Positions 43,578 through 54,876 are shown, numbered from the stretch's first letter. The stretch: DNA of 64,000 bases from Bufo bufo (GCF_905171765.1 NC_053392.1:414356787-414420786); one strand, 5' to 3'. The notes: a model not told the origin generated them from the letters alone. Made by a program: numbers and translations.

Positions 43578-46028
43578 CCGCCTCACGTCCGCCCATAGGA
43601 TATAAACGTCCTATGGGTGGACGTCTATTTCTGACAGCACGTTTTAAAACGTCCTGTCAGAAATAGCAGCTGCACGCTAATCGTGCAGCTGCTGATCGGG
43701 TTGCCCGCTGTCAGTGACAGCAGGGCAACCCAGAGATAAGGCAGGGACAGTGCCCAGGTGTCCCTGCCTTCACGATCGCTGCAGACACAGCGCTCACCGA
43801 GCGCTGTGTCTGCAGAGCAGGAAGCGCTGTGCGCTTCCTGTTCCGGCCCGGCGGTCATGTGACCGCCGGGACCGGAGAGTGCAGGGGCTGTGTGAGGTCT
43901 CTCAGAGACCTCGATCAGCCCTGCTGTGAGGCTGTACAGCGCAGGATTGCTGCTGTACAGCCTCTATAGGGGTGCATTTCCACTGTAACTGGGGCTACTA
44001 TGTCAGCCCCAGTTACAGGAGAAATCAACAGTGAAAAAAAAAAAAAAAAAGTGAAGTAAATGTCCCCCAGAGGTCTTGTATGACCTTATGGGGGACGAAA
44101 AGTGTAAAATAAAATAAAAATAAAATAAAGTGTTGAAAAAATAAAATAAAAAAAAGGTTCACATGTAAAAAAAAAAAAAATCCCAAGTAAGGAATAAAAA
44201 AAAAAAAAAAAAATAGAAAAAATAAAATAGACATATTTAGTATTGCCGCGTCCGTAAAAACCAGCTCTATAAAAATATCACATGACCTAACCCCTCAGGT
44301 GAACACCGTAAAAAATAAATAAAAAAAACTGTGTCAAAACAAGCAATTTTTGTCACCTTGCATCACAAAAGGTGCAACACCAAGTGATCAAAAACGCGTA
44401 TGTCCCACAAAATGGTACCAATAAAACCGTCACCTCATCCCGCAAAAAATGAGCCCCTACATAAGAAAATCTCTCAAAAAATAAAAAAACTATAGCTCTT
44501 AGAACATGGAGACACTAAAACATCATTTTTTTGGTTTCAAAAATGCTATTATTGTGTTAAAGTGAAACAAATAAAAAAAAGTATACATATTAGGTATTGC
44601 CGCGTCCGTAAAAACCAGCTCTATAAAAATATCACATGACCTAACCCCTCGGGTGAACACCGTAAAAAAAAAATAAAAAAAACTGTGTCAAAACAAGCAA
44701 TTTTTGTCACCTTGCATCACAAAAGGTGCAACACCAAGTGATCAAAAACGCGTATGTCCCACAAAATAGTACCAATAAAACCGTCACCTCATCCCGCAAA
44801 AAATGAGCCCCTACATAAGAAAATCTCTCAAAAAATAAAAAAACTATAGCTCTCAGAACATGGACACATTAAAACATAATTTTTTGGTTTCAAAAATGCT
44901 ATTATTGTGTAAAACTTTAATAAATGAGAAAAAGTATACATATTAGGTATCGCCACGTCCGTAACAATCTGCTCTATAAAAATGTCACTTGACTGAACCC
45001 CTCAGGTGAACGCTGTAAAAATAAAAAAATAGAAACTGTGCTAAAACAACCAATTTTTTGGTCACCTTGCCCAATAAAGTGTTATAATGAATGATCAAAA
45101 AATCATATGTACCCAAAAATAGTACTAATAAAACTGGCACCTTATCCCCTAGTTTCCAAAATGGGGTCACTTCTTGGGAGTTTCTACTGTAAGGGTGCAT
45201 CAGGGGGCTTCAAATGGGACATGGCATCTAAAAACCATGTGGAGTTCCTTTTCTTCTGCGCCCTGCCGTGTGCCCATACAGCAGTTTACGACCACATGTG
45301 GGGTGTTTCTGTAAACCGCAGAATCTGGGTAATAAATATTGAGTTTTGTTTGGCTGTTAACCATCGATGTGTTAAAGAAAAAAATAGATTAAAATGGAAA
45401 ATCTGCCAAAAAAGTGAAATTTAAAAATTTGATCTCCATTTTCCTTTAATTCTTGTGGAACGCCTAAAGGGTTAACAAAGTTTGTAAAATCGGTTTTGAA
45501 TACCTGGAGGGGTGTAGTTTCTACAATGGGGTCATTTATGGGGGTATCCACTATGTAGGCCCCACAAAGTGACTTCAGACCTGAACTGGTCCTTATAAAG
45601 TGGGTTTTGGCAATTTTCTTACAAATTTGAAGAATTGCTTCTAAACTTCTAAGCCTTCTAACGTCCTAAAAAAATAAAATGATATTTCCAAAATGATGCC
45701 AACATAAAGTAGACATATGGAAAATGTTAAATAATAACTATTTTATGAGGTATCACTTTCTGTTTTGAAAGCAGAGAAATTGAAATTTAGAAAATTGCGA
45801 ATTTTTCAAATTTTTGGGTAAATTTGGGATTTTTTCATAAATAAAGGTGAAATATTTTGACTCAAATTTATGACTATCATGAAGTACAATGTGTCACGAG
45901 AAAACAATCTCTGAATGACTTGGATAAATAAAGGTGTTCCAAAGTTATTACCACATAAAGTGAGATATGTCAGTTTTGCAAAATTTGGCCTGGTCAGGAA
46001 GGGGGCAAAGGGCCCAGATGGGAAGTGG
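43578..46028. mobile_element. TTAA-flanked non-autonomous DNA transposon, copy 2 (2451 bp)
   Basis: TTAA at 43574-43577 and 46029-46032 flank a close relative of copy 1 in the same orientation and with the same internal order: GC-rich hairpins, tattgccgcgtccgtaaaaa repeats, A/T-rich right half. It lies inside one of the hAT's short repeats. Excising it together with one TTAA gives gtgtttttttaataacaga, which matches the neighbouring repeat phrase gtgttttttaataacagaat at 46123, so the boundaries are exact. Confidence 0.85.
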
Positions 46029-46435
46029 TTAATAACAGAAAAGAGCAACAGTATTTAAAGGGTGTATCTCACAATGACAGATGCTGCAAAGGCTGCCAAA
46101 TATTTTTTTTTGCCCAAAATACGTGTTTTTTAATAACAGAATAGAACAGCAGTATCTAACGCATGTATCTCACACTGACAGATGCAGACGAGGCCGCAAA
46201 TTAAGTTTTTTGCCCAAGAAATACAGCGCTTGAATTTCACACTGAGAAATGCAACGAGGGCTGCAATATTAAGTACTTTGCCCAAAATGGGTGTTTTTTT
46301 GTTTTTTTAAACCCAGAATATTATTGCTGTATTTCAAGCTTGTATCTCACACTGACAGATGCAGACAAGGCCGCAAATTTAGTTTTTTGCCCAAAATGGG
46401 TGTCTTTTTAATAACAATAGAACACCAGAATCTAA

Positions 46436-46852
46436 GGCTACTTTCACACAGGCGTTTTGAATTCCGTTTGTGAGATCCGTTTCAGGGATCTCACAAACGG
46501 TTCGAAACAGATCAGTTCAGCCCCAATGCATTCTGAATGGATAAGGATCCGTTCAGAATGCATCAGTTTGGCTCTGTTCCGCCTCCATTCCGCTCTGGAT
46601 GCGGACACCAAAACGCTGCTTGCAGCAACGTGTGCTGTCCGCATCAGTATGTCCATTCCGTTGCTCCGCAAAAAAAATAGGGCATGCCCTATTTTTTTCT
46701 AGTTTGCGGACAAGGATAGGCATTAATACAATGGATCTGCAAAAACAACGGATCCGCAAAAAAAACGGATGCCATACGGAACGTCATCCGTTTTTTTTTG
46801 CGGATCCGCAATTTGCGGACCACAAAACACATACGGTCGTGTTCATGTAGCC
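46436..46852. mobile_element. PIF/Harbinger-like MITE, 417 bp
   Basis: Inverted ends ggctactttcacac and, on the opposite strand, ggctacatgaacac are flanked by a TAA duplication (46433-46435 and 46853-46855). The interior contains palindromes such as gggcatgcccta and cggatccgcaaaaaaaacgg and no coding frame. A 3-bp TAA/TTA duplication is the Harbinger signature. Confidence 0.75.
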
Positions 46853-47225
46853 TAAGGCTGCAAAGGCCACACATGTAGGGTCTTACCAAAAATTGGTGAT
46901 TTTTTTAAACCCAGAATATAATTGCAGTATTTCAAGCTTCTATTTGACTGTCACAAATGTACATATGCTGTGCTAGTGCACAGAACTTGCATAAAATGGC
47001 CGCCGCCCCCCACCTAACTAACAGACGGATAAAAGTTATTTTTCTGGGTCACTGGGCTCAGGGCAGGGTAAAAAGATGCATTGCACCCACAAAACAAAAT
47101 CTAGGTAGATCGCTGAGTTAACAAGCACTTCTGATTAAAGATTCTGTCCTATTCTCTCCCTCACAGCAGCAGCATCCTATCCCTACACTAATCAGAGCAG
47201 AGTGACATGCAGCGCTACAAGACTC

Positions 47226-47238
47226 CAGCTTATATAGA
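47226..47238 (-). promoter_or_regulatory. TATA-like box of the minus-strand hAT
   Basis: On the minus strand tctatataagctgg lies about 225 bp inside the hAT terminus at 47460, with CCAAT-like attggcc and attggctg boxes upstream. The spacing fits a transposase promoter, but no transcript can be seen. Confidence 0.5.
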
Positions 47239-47461
47239 GGCTGGGTCACATGCTGCACTGGCCAATTACAGCCATGCCATTAGTAGGCATGGCTATGATG
47301 GCTTCTAAGGGCACACAAGTAAAATGCTTGTTGATTGGCTGCTCTGCAGCCTTTCAGAAAGCGCCATTAACTCGCTGAACACCAAACCCAAACTTTTACT
47401 GAAATGTTTGGGTTCGGATCCGGGGTCCAAAAATCCTAAAGTTTGGTACGAACCCTACTCC

Positions 47462-47717
47462 CTAGCACATAAAACCCTAAGACAATGACACTAAAGCAGC
47501 AAGCATTTTATTTATTTTATTTTATTTTTTTAAAGACGATCGACGCTGCGAAACCCTAAGACAATGACACTAAAATAGTAAGCAAAATACTTTTTTTCCC
47601 CTTTTTTTCAAAGACGAACGACGCTGACGCTAATCCCTCTCTAGCACACAAAACACTAAGACAATGACACTAAAACAGCAAGGAAAATACTTTTTATCAG
47701 CTACACTATTCACTAAC
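47462..47717. repeat. Three copies of a 75-105 bp A/T-rich tandem repeat
   Basis: cctaagacaatgacactaaa or a one-base variant occurs near 47478, 47552 and 47658, followed by cagcaag-like and aagacga(t/a)cgacgctg phrases. No coding potential is seen. It may be subterminal repeat of another hAT. Confidence 0.65.
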
Positions 47718-48263
47718 TACAAAAAAGTGATCGCGCTGCCAGGTATACGTCCCAGTTCATAAGCTCATGAGAAGCAGCAATCTTCTTTGACACAACCAGC
47801 ACACCTGAGTCCCAAGGATAGTAGCCTTTCCTCAAAGCAACCTTCCTACGGAATAAAAGTTTTGGTTACATAGTGAAGGGCCGCACAGTTAAGTAAATGG
47901 AACTTTTTTTATTATACTCACAATAAAATCATGATTAACACGCCTTATAAAAGCATACAATCAGGTCCATCAGGTCCATCAAATTATAGGCATTGAATTT
48001 GATGGACCTGATGGACCTGATTGTATGCTTTTATAAGGTGTGTTAATCACGATTTTATTGTGAGTATAATAAAAAAAGTTCCATTTACTCAACTGTGCGG
48101 CCCTTCACTATGTACCCGAAACTTTGATTCCATAGGAAGGTTGCTTTGAGGAAAGGCTACTATCCACGGGACTCAGGTGTGCTGGTTGTGTCAAAGAAGA
48201 TTGGCGCTTCTCATGAGCTTGTGAACTGGGACGTTTACCTTGCAGCGCGACCACTTTTTTGTA
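47718..48263. repeat. 546-bp near-perfect palindrome (267-bp arms, 12-bp loop)
   Basis: The left arm 47718-47984 is the reverse complement of the right arm 47997-48263 with only scattered mismatches (about 95 percent or better by eye). The central loop is tataggcattga. The arms contain the tandem phrase ggtccatcaggtccat. As DNA it could extrude a cruciform; as RNA it would form a long hairpin. No terminal repeats or target duplication mark it as a known transposon. Confidence 0.92.
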
Positions 48264-48588
48264 TAAAGACTGGTTATTGTGATTTTACCTGCATCACACG
48301 GAGGTCAGCGAAGCCGCTCTGACATCAGGAAACGCAGTGGTGAACTTTTTATTTTTATTTTTTGTTTATTTTACTTTATATTTTTGCAACTATTCATTAA
48401 CTAACCTACACTGACTTTCTCCCACTAACTATCTGTATTACAATGCCTGTCCCAAAAAAAAAGTCTAGATTTAACTAAGCAAATAGTTATGAGCCTCCTA
48501 TTGGATAATTACTGCATGGGCAATTATCTTTCAGCTGGCAATACGTTATTTAACCCCAACTGGTGCATTGAGTTGCTTCTCATTTCTT
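48264..48588. other. A/T-rich spacer without a recognised feature
   Basis: About 325 bp between the palindrome and the Tc1 relic. It contains T-rich runs and no convincing gene, hairpin or repeat. Its right end (aaccccaactggtgcattga onward) may be the untranslated leader of the Tc1 element. Confidence 0.4.
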
Positions 48589-49143
48589 AAACAACCATGT
48601 CGAAAGACACATTTCGTGGTCGTGGAAAAGATGTTTGAGAAGGGTCAAATCATTTGCATGTATCAAGCAGAGAAAACATCTAAGGAGATTGCAGAAACGA
48701 CTAAAATTGGGTTAAGAACTGTCCAACGCATTATTATTAAACTGGAAGGATAGTAGGGACCCATCATATTCGAGGAAGAAATGTGGCGGGAAAAAAATCC
48801 TGAATGATCGTGATCGGCGATCACTTAAACATTTGGTGAAATCAAATCGAAGAAAAACAACAGTAGAACTCAGGGCTATGTTTAATAGTGAAAGTAAGAG
48901 CATTTCCACACACAAAATGCGAAGGGAACTCAAGGGATTTTGACTGAACAGCTGTATAGCCGTAAGAAAATCACTAATCAGTGAGGCAAACCAGAAAAAA
49001 AAGGCTTCAATTTGCTAGGGAGCATAAAGATTGGACTCTGGAGAAAGATTTACCCTGTTCCAGAGTGATGGGCACATCAGGGTAAGAAGACAGGCAGATG
49101 AAGTGATGCACCCATCATGCCTAGTGCCTACTGTACAAGCCTC
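48589..49143 (+). pseudogene. Tc1/mariner transposase relic
   Basis: The DNA-binding half of a Tc1-like transposase is recognisable. MSKDTFRGRGK is followed, after a frameshift, by EKGQIICMYQAEKTSKEIAE and TTKIGLRTVQRIIIK (helix-turn-helix), then NDRDRRSLKHLVKSNRRKTTV after another shift. Later come KKRLQFAREHKDWT and, in a third frame, ERFTLFQSDGHIRVRRQADE with VMHPSCLVPTVQASGG. The stretch carrying the catalytic aspartate before ERFTLF is deleted, and the remainder is lost at a minisatellite. It is dead. Confidence 0.85.
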
Positions 49144-49144
49144 T

Positions 49145-49545
49145 GGGGGGCAGACTTTCACAATGGCCGCACCTTTAGCGGTGACCGCCCCTTTAACAGT
49201 GACTTTTACAGTGTCCACCCCTTTAACGGTGACCGCCCCTTTAACAGTGAATTTTACAGTGGCCGCCCCTTTTTTACAGTGACCGCCCCTTTAACAGTGA
49301 TTTTGACAGTGGTCATCCCTTTAACAGTGACCGCCCCCTCTAACAGTGACTTTCACAGTGGCCGCCTCTTTACCAGTGACCACCGTTTTAACAGTGACTT
49401 TCACAATGGCCACCCCTTTAACAGTGACTGCCCCTTTAACAGTGACCTCCACGGTGCCCGCCCCTTTAACAGTGAACTCCACGGTGAACGCCCCTTTAAC
49501 AGTAAACTCCACAGCACCTGTCCATTTAATAGTGGCCCCTGTCCC
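49145..49545. repeat. Degenerate GC-rich minisatellite, about 27-30 bp unit
   Basis: About 13 imperfect units of gtgaccgcccctttaacagt followed by cacagtggccgcc-like sequence. Frames on both strands remain open because the unit lacks stops, which is not evidence of coding. A single related phrase (cacgccccttaacagtgacc) occurs at 53953. Confidence 0.85.
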
Positions 49546-49559
49546 CCATGCATGTAGCA

Positions 49560-49968
49560 GTGTAGTTGTGCCGTCATACGTCATATTTCAGGACCTGCAA
49601 ACTGCTAAAACCTGTGATCAGTTGTTATGGCAACTTGGAGTAGGATCTGCGAGCTTCTATTGGCTGATAAGGGACATGTGACCGTGTGTATGGCAGTTAT
49701 GATTTAAGTGAAAGGCTGGCAGGCTTGTATTGGCTAATGAAGCTAATTTTTTGGGAATATCTCGGGAACGGTATGTCCTAGAGAGCTGAGACCCCCACAA
49801 GATTTCTTTCCAGGTAGCAAGGGATGTGTATACCAAGTTTTGTTGAAATGGATGGTTGCATTTTTGAGTTTTTGAGGAACATACACACATACATATATAC
49901 ATCCTGCGATGGATCTATGACCTGGATAGCTTGTACCCTAGAGGCCTCAATGATGAGTTTAGGTGAGA
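49560..49968. other. Unclassified interspersed-repeat-like sequence
   Basis: There is no coding region. The phrases gggaatatctcgggaacggt and accaagttttgttgaaatgg, and the ending gaggaacatacacacataca, look like a dispersed repeat, but I cannot name the family. Confidence 0.4.
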
Positions 49969-49976
49969 GCCTCTAG

Positions 49977-52079
49977 CAGTGGCGTACTGCCAATATAGGC
50001 AGACCACGCCGTTGCTATGGGGCCCGCAGCACAGGGGGGCCCGGAGCGCATGGAAGGCCCCGCCCCCTAAGTCTACTCTGCACAAGTTTTTATTCATAGT
50101 TAATTGAGGCGCTCAGGCTGCCGTGGCCCGCCCACTTGTGTTATTCCCGCCCCCCCCTCCCCTTGGTTCACGCGCCCCCCCCTCCCCTTGGTTCACGCGC
50201 CCGCTCCCTATCTGACTTTTCTACAGACTACAGCTCCCGGCGTCTGCTGCATTTCACACTGGCCAATCAGCATTTAGCAGCGCAAAGATCCTGCTGCTAA
50301 TTGGCCAGTGTATCGCAGCAGGAGCAGGCTCAACAATCACAAACAGAGTGCGCTCGTAGTTGTCCTCCACTCTGCGCTTACGCGCTGCCTGCCATCTGCC
50401 CATCAGCCAGTGAGTGCAGCCTCCCCGACACAGACAGAAGGACCGCTCCATAGTGTGCCTGCCACAGTAAGAAGACAGCAGTCAGACTTAATAAAAAGTT
50501 AAAGTTCATGTATGGTTGGATGGGTATTCTTGATGGGGGGAGGGCAGCAGCAAGCAGTGTTTGTTTTTTTTTTGGGTGGGGGGCCCTGAAAAATCATACA
50601 GGACTCAGGAGGACAGTATGGTTTCCTCCTAATCCTCCCCCTGTCCTCCTGAGTCCTCTATGAGCCTACAGGGTCCCCCCTCCCCAGCACATCAGTCACC
50701 TTGCGGGGGTGTGGGGGGGGGGGAATATGATTAGTGGCTATGTTCACACTGTGCTATCTAACCCCTATAATGCCCCCCAAAATGCCAGGGCACCGTACTT
50801 ACCTCATTCTCAGGCACCCACATTGCTCCTGATGCCCACACAGCCGCCACTTCCTCCCTCCCGTCACACAGATGAAAACATCCAGCAACATGGGGGGGGG
50901 GCAGCCAATAGCAGGCCACGATGGTAACGAGCCTCCCTAGCATCGCGGGTGACGCTAGGGAGGCTCATTTCCGACACGGCCTGCTATTGGCTGCCCCCCC
51001 CCCCACTGGGCATAAGCATTATCTGTATGCGGTGCCTGGGCATTTTGGGGGGCATAATAGGGGTTAGATAGCCCCTTTAACCCTTAGGATACTGGAGTTT
51101 ATTTATTTTTTGTTTGTTTTTGCATTTTCTTTTTTCTTCCCTATCTTCCTTCAGCCATAACTTTTTAATTTTTCCATTCACATAGATATATGAGGGCTTT
51201 TGCAGGAGAAGTTGTACTTTAATATGGCATACAATGTAGTGGGAATCGGGCAAAAAAAAATCCAAATGGGGTGGGAAAAAAAAACAATTTCTCCACCGTT
51301 TTATCGGTTTTGTTCCTACGGTGTTCTCTTTGCGGCAAAAGTGACCTGTGCCCTTCATTCTCTGAGTCAGTACGATTACAATGATACCACATATGTATAG
51401 TTTTTTTTTATGTGTAAATAGTATAAAAATAAATTAAAACTTTGAAAAAATAAATTTTATTTACTTTTTCACATCACCATATTCTGACCCCCATAACTTT
51501 TTTTATAGTTATATCTACTGATCTGTGTGGGTGCAAATTTTTTGTGGTATGAACTGTAGTTTTTATTGATACCATTTTGGGATGTGTGCGCCTTTTTTAT
51601 CACATTTTTTGGGTTAGAGAAGTGATGAAAAAATGGCGCTGGTAGCAAAGGGGTTAAGATGTGGGGGATGGGCTATGTCAGGCTTTAGTACAGTGGACAC
51701 TCGTTCAGTTGTGCTCGCATACATATCGCGCCCTGTATCCACTGTCCTATGCCCACTCTGCTAAAGTCCACATAGCCCATCTATGTCCGGCTTTACCAAA
51801 GCAGACGGGCAGGAGCAGTGATGGGCGCTGTACATCACTCATTACAGCCCCAGTGAAATCCTTACTTCCATACAGCACTGTCATATCAGCGGTGTATGAG
51901 AGTTATTAAAAAATAAAATAAAAAAAGATTTATCCCTAACGGTTTCAGTAGGTCAAGTATACATTTCTTTATTGGCAAATGGGGGTGTGGCAGGGGGAGG
52001 AGCCAGGATAGTGGGCGGGGTTAGGGGGCCCAAGTCAGATTCTTGCTATGGGGCCCAGAGATTTCTATGTACGCCCCTG
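49977..52079. mobile_element. Complete non-autonomous hAT transposon, 2103 bp
   Basis: Ends CAGTGGCGTAC and, on the opposite strand, CAGGGGCGTAC are inverted. An exact 8-bp duplication GCCTCTAG flanks it at 49969-49976 and 52080-52087. Inside are C-rich and CCAAT-containing segments and a central palindrome, but no transposase frame. The 8-bp duplication and CAG-GGCG termini define it as hAT. Confidence 0.9.
50755..51075. repeat. Central inverted repeat inside the 2.1-kb hAT
   Basis: ctaacccctataatgccccc near 50758 pairs with ggggcataataggggttaga near 51051. Closer in, ggcagccaatagcaggcc pairs with ggcctgctattggctgcc. The apex is gagcctccctagcatcgcgg/gctagggaggctc. Arms are about 110 bp, interrupted by unequal C-runs. 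Confidence 0.75.
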
Positions 52080-52229
52080 GCCTCTAGATCTGTGGTTCGC
52101 TCCCCCTTCCCCTTGTGCGGTACACCTTTCTCATAAAAGTATAATAGTGCAAGAGAATTGTGAAAGAATAATATGTGATTGTAATATAATATATACAAAC
52201 ATTAATACATGTATTTTCTCTTTGCCTTT

Positions 52230-53197
52230 TAGAACATTTTAATACACATAATATTGGATACGGATCCGTGAACTATGCCCTTTTGGAAGCAACACAGACC
52301 AGAGTTGATATCATCGTTCTCTCCTCTATGCGCAAACCCAGATTTGTAATTTCTTTTCATTTGCAGATTTAGATCCTTAATTATTCTTTTGGTGTGATGC
52401 TGTTTTTTATTGAGGGATGATCCCTCTGTGGCTGCATTATTGCTAGCGGTCAGGCTATTGGTGTCGATGTGGTTCATGGAAATGTCCCCCTCCGACACCT
52501 GCGGCTCTTTGGTTCGGTGTCCCTCTCGGTTGGGTGGGATCCCAATCCATCTGCTGACATATGTAGGAGATCCCTACTGCGGCTATTTACCTTATTCTGG
52601 TGACATTCGGTACAGCTCACATCGGTGTATTGTGGAAATACATAGAATTATAGGGCAATTTGCCCTTAAACAAGATGGCGATGTTTGTTTGATACTATAG
52701 AACGCATGCACCACATTCTCTGTATCATGACTCATATGATGACGTTTATCTGGACATGCGCATTGAAGAGACAGAGACGCTCAACGAACGCGATGGTCTA
52801 TGTGGGCGCTATAACTTCCTAAGGTCTTATTTCTACGATCCGTATTTACTATTACATCACTGTTTTTAAATATGATCTCTATTGGCATTATTGTCACATT
52901 ATTTATATGTTTTGCTACATAAAGGGATCTACTCCCGAGAATGTAGATCATATGGCACATGTCACTTTATGCACATGCACCTTGTTTTTTTTGTAACAGA
53001 TGTATGTAATTGGATTCTGATTGTAACTTCAATGTGATTGGTCCTACACTTATGATATGTCTTTATATGCCCTCACTTTCACTGTCTCTATGCTTGAGGA
53101 AGGCTCTTGTGAGCCGAAACGTCGCAAGTTTGCCATACTATGGGTGATTAAATCATTTATTTCACTATCATTTTGGAGTGCAGTCCGACTTCTTCCG
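52230..53197 (+). mobile_element. Possible Penelope-like element 3' region
   Basis: No reading frame with a recognisable domain remains. The right end carries tgaggaaggctcttgtgagccgaaacgtcgc, a hairpin-plus-GAAAC motif that I associate with Penelope-like element ends, followed by tgattaaatcatttatttca and ttttggagtgcagtccg before a microsatellite. Assignment rests on this end motif only. Confidence 0.35.
53093..53125 (+). ncRNA. Hammerhead-ribozyme-like core motif
   Basis: ttgagga, a perfect 5-bp stem ggctc/gagcc with a ttgt loop, and gaaac follow each other in the order of a hammerhead core (consensus CUGANGA, stem II, GAAA). The first base of the core deviates (T for C), and I could not find convincing stems I and III. 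It may be a decayed ribozyme or coincidence. Confidence 0.25.

Positions 53198-53254
<57 letters not shown>
53198..53254. repeat. Compound (CT)n(AT)n microsatellite
   Basis: About nine CT units run into about nineteen AT units with one G interruption near the end. It marks the 3' boundary of the preceding repeat. Confidence 0.95.
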
Positions 53255-54608
53255 GAGCTATCTAATGTAATGAGTCTGACACAGCAAAGCACAAGACTCC
53301 TCTCTCTTTCACAACTGCAAAAAACTGTAGGAAATGGCTGCTGGGGAGGTTCTTATATAGTGAAGGGATAGGCACCTTTCCTATTGGTTGCTAGGGATTT
53401 TGCTAAGCTCTGACAAAGATATTGCAGCCTTCTCATTTCCCACAAGCTAGAAGCACGGAGGGATCATGTGTGCTGGTAAAAAAGAAAAATCTTTAATATT
53501 AACGATTATGAATATATAGCGCTATATTGTAAATATTTGCAAATTCTCGAAGTGCTGATATTCGCAATAAAAATTTGCAATATGAATATTTGCGCTCCAC
53601 ACTAGCCAGAATTAGCTGAGCAGAGTGGGCTCCTGCCTCTGCCTGCTCCGCTAAGCTAAGAGAGCTAACATGCAGTCCAGGGAGCACGGGCAGGAGCAGC
53701 AATGTGAGCTTCTGCCCATACTCCCTGCACTGCTGCTGCCCATTCATAAAATGTACTCCATACACCGCTGACAGTGGTGTACAGAAAACAGAGTTTTAAG
53801 CGCAAAGGGAATGGTGCACTTTAGGTAGCAAAAATTGTGATAAAAATAGAAAATTCTTTAATAAAGTATATTAGAGATGGTTTTATTAGGGAGAACATAT
53901 TAAGAGTTTAGATAAAGGTTTAGTTACTCTTTAAATATGACCTCCACTGCACCACGCCCCTTAACAGTGACCTATAAGAATGAAGAAAAATGGCTGAGTT
54001 GTTATGGAAACCTGTGTATGTCAAGATTTTTCAGGACCTTTACGAATACCTCCCTGGAGACCCGATGTACCTATGTGTCAAATGTGGTGCAGATCAGTCC
54101 AGTCGTTTGGCTGTGCATAAAAAAACAGACAGAAATAAACTTTTCTATACAGTACATAATACATAAGAGATTGTCCTGCCATAAGTTCCTATTACAACAA
54201 CAGAGTGCAGAACAGGAGCGTATTTTCTGCAGACAACTCACTCGTCTGAAACTGGCCTAATCCAGCTTTCCTACAGTGGCGGATGTCAGATATGACTAGA
54301 GAAGACAGTGAAAAATTCCTGTTTATATAGCCAAACTTGACATTCACAACCTGGGTAGCCCTTTTTGCAGTGCTGGTCGACAGATATTGTATAGTATATC
54401 TGCACACACACAAACGTTTTTAAAAAGCTAAGTATTGCTGTTTCTAGCTTTGTTTTACAGTGCTCTGAGTATCCATTGAAGTGTATTGGATTGAGGCCAG
54501 GTTAGAATCTTGGGGATGTACTGTATATATTTTCTAAATAAAACTGAGCTGGGCAATGAAACTGGGCAATGAGACACAATACTGACTAGTGCACAATAAT
54601 CTTGCTAA
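53255..54608. other. Presumed upstream flank of FMN2, repeat relics only
   Basis: I see no gene here. 53500-53600 contains aatatttgcaaattctcgaa and similar phrases resembling the short hAT at 61680. 53937-54130 resembles the repeat family near 49145-49900, with agtccagtcgtttggctgtg near 54096. A tgtactgtatatattttcta near 54519 is TATA-like and lies about 350 bp upstream of the FMN2 ATG, but no promoter can be proved. Confidence 0.4.
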
Positions 54609-54872
54609 ATGAATCCACTGAAAGATACTGAAAGGATTGCTTATAGCTTCAGGGAGCAGTTTGAACATGGGTGGGAGTTGTCAGCAAAGTGCAGCTGTGC
54701 ACTGAGCATGTCTGCAGAGCAGCTCATTCTGCACAAAGGCAGAAGACAGAGGGCTCCATTGCAGACAAAGCATCCCCGCCTGTCCAGAAGCATCAAACAC
54801 ATTTGTTTACTTCCAGCATCGTTACTTCAAGCTGGGAAAATCTCTCCTTTGTTAGAAAAGGCCAGTGCTTGA
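54609..54872 (+). CDS. Candidate upstream ORF in the FMN2 leader, 87 codons
   Basis: An ATG at 54609 opens a frame that stays open for 87 codons and stops TGA at 54870-54872, only 4 nt before the FMN2 initiation codon. The peptide is basic and has no domain I recognise. If the transcript starts upstream of 54609 this would be a large uORF, and FMN2 would depend on leaky scanning or reinitiation. If transcription starts later it is irrelevant. I rate its existence as a translated unit low. Confidence 0.25.
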   Translation: MNPLKDTERIAYSFREQFEHGWELSAKCSCALSMSAEQLILHKGRRQRAPLQTKHPRLSRSIKHICLLPASLLQAGKISPLLEKASA

Positions 54873-54876
54873 GAAA

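Larger units (their letters stand above)
43251..47460 (-). mobile_element. hAT element 5' part on the minus strand, with two nested insertions
   Basis: Read from 47460 leftwards it has a terminal zone (tagggttcgtaccaaacttt, then gaacccaaacatttcag), a promoter-like TATA box, and a series of about 100-bp repeats containing cccaaaatgggtgt and tctcacactgacagatgc. Last comes an N-terminal exon-like frame ending at 43255. It is interrupted by a Harbinger-like MITE (46436-46852) and the second TTAA transposon (43578-46028). The transposase body is missing, cut by the junction with the gag-protease fragment. Confidence 0.68.

Noticed and set aside
49015..49681. Overlapping frames of 67-146 aa on both strands near the Tc1 relic
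   Set aside because: They are produced by the 27-30 bp GC-rich minisatellite and have no family resemblance beyond the short Tc1 remnant at their start.
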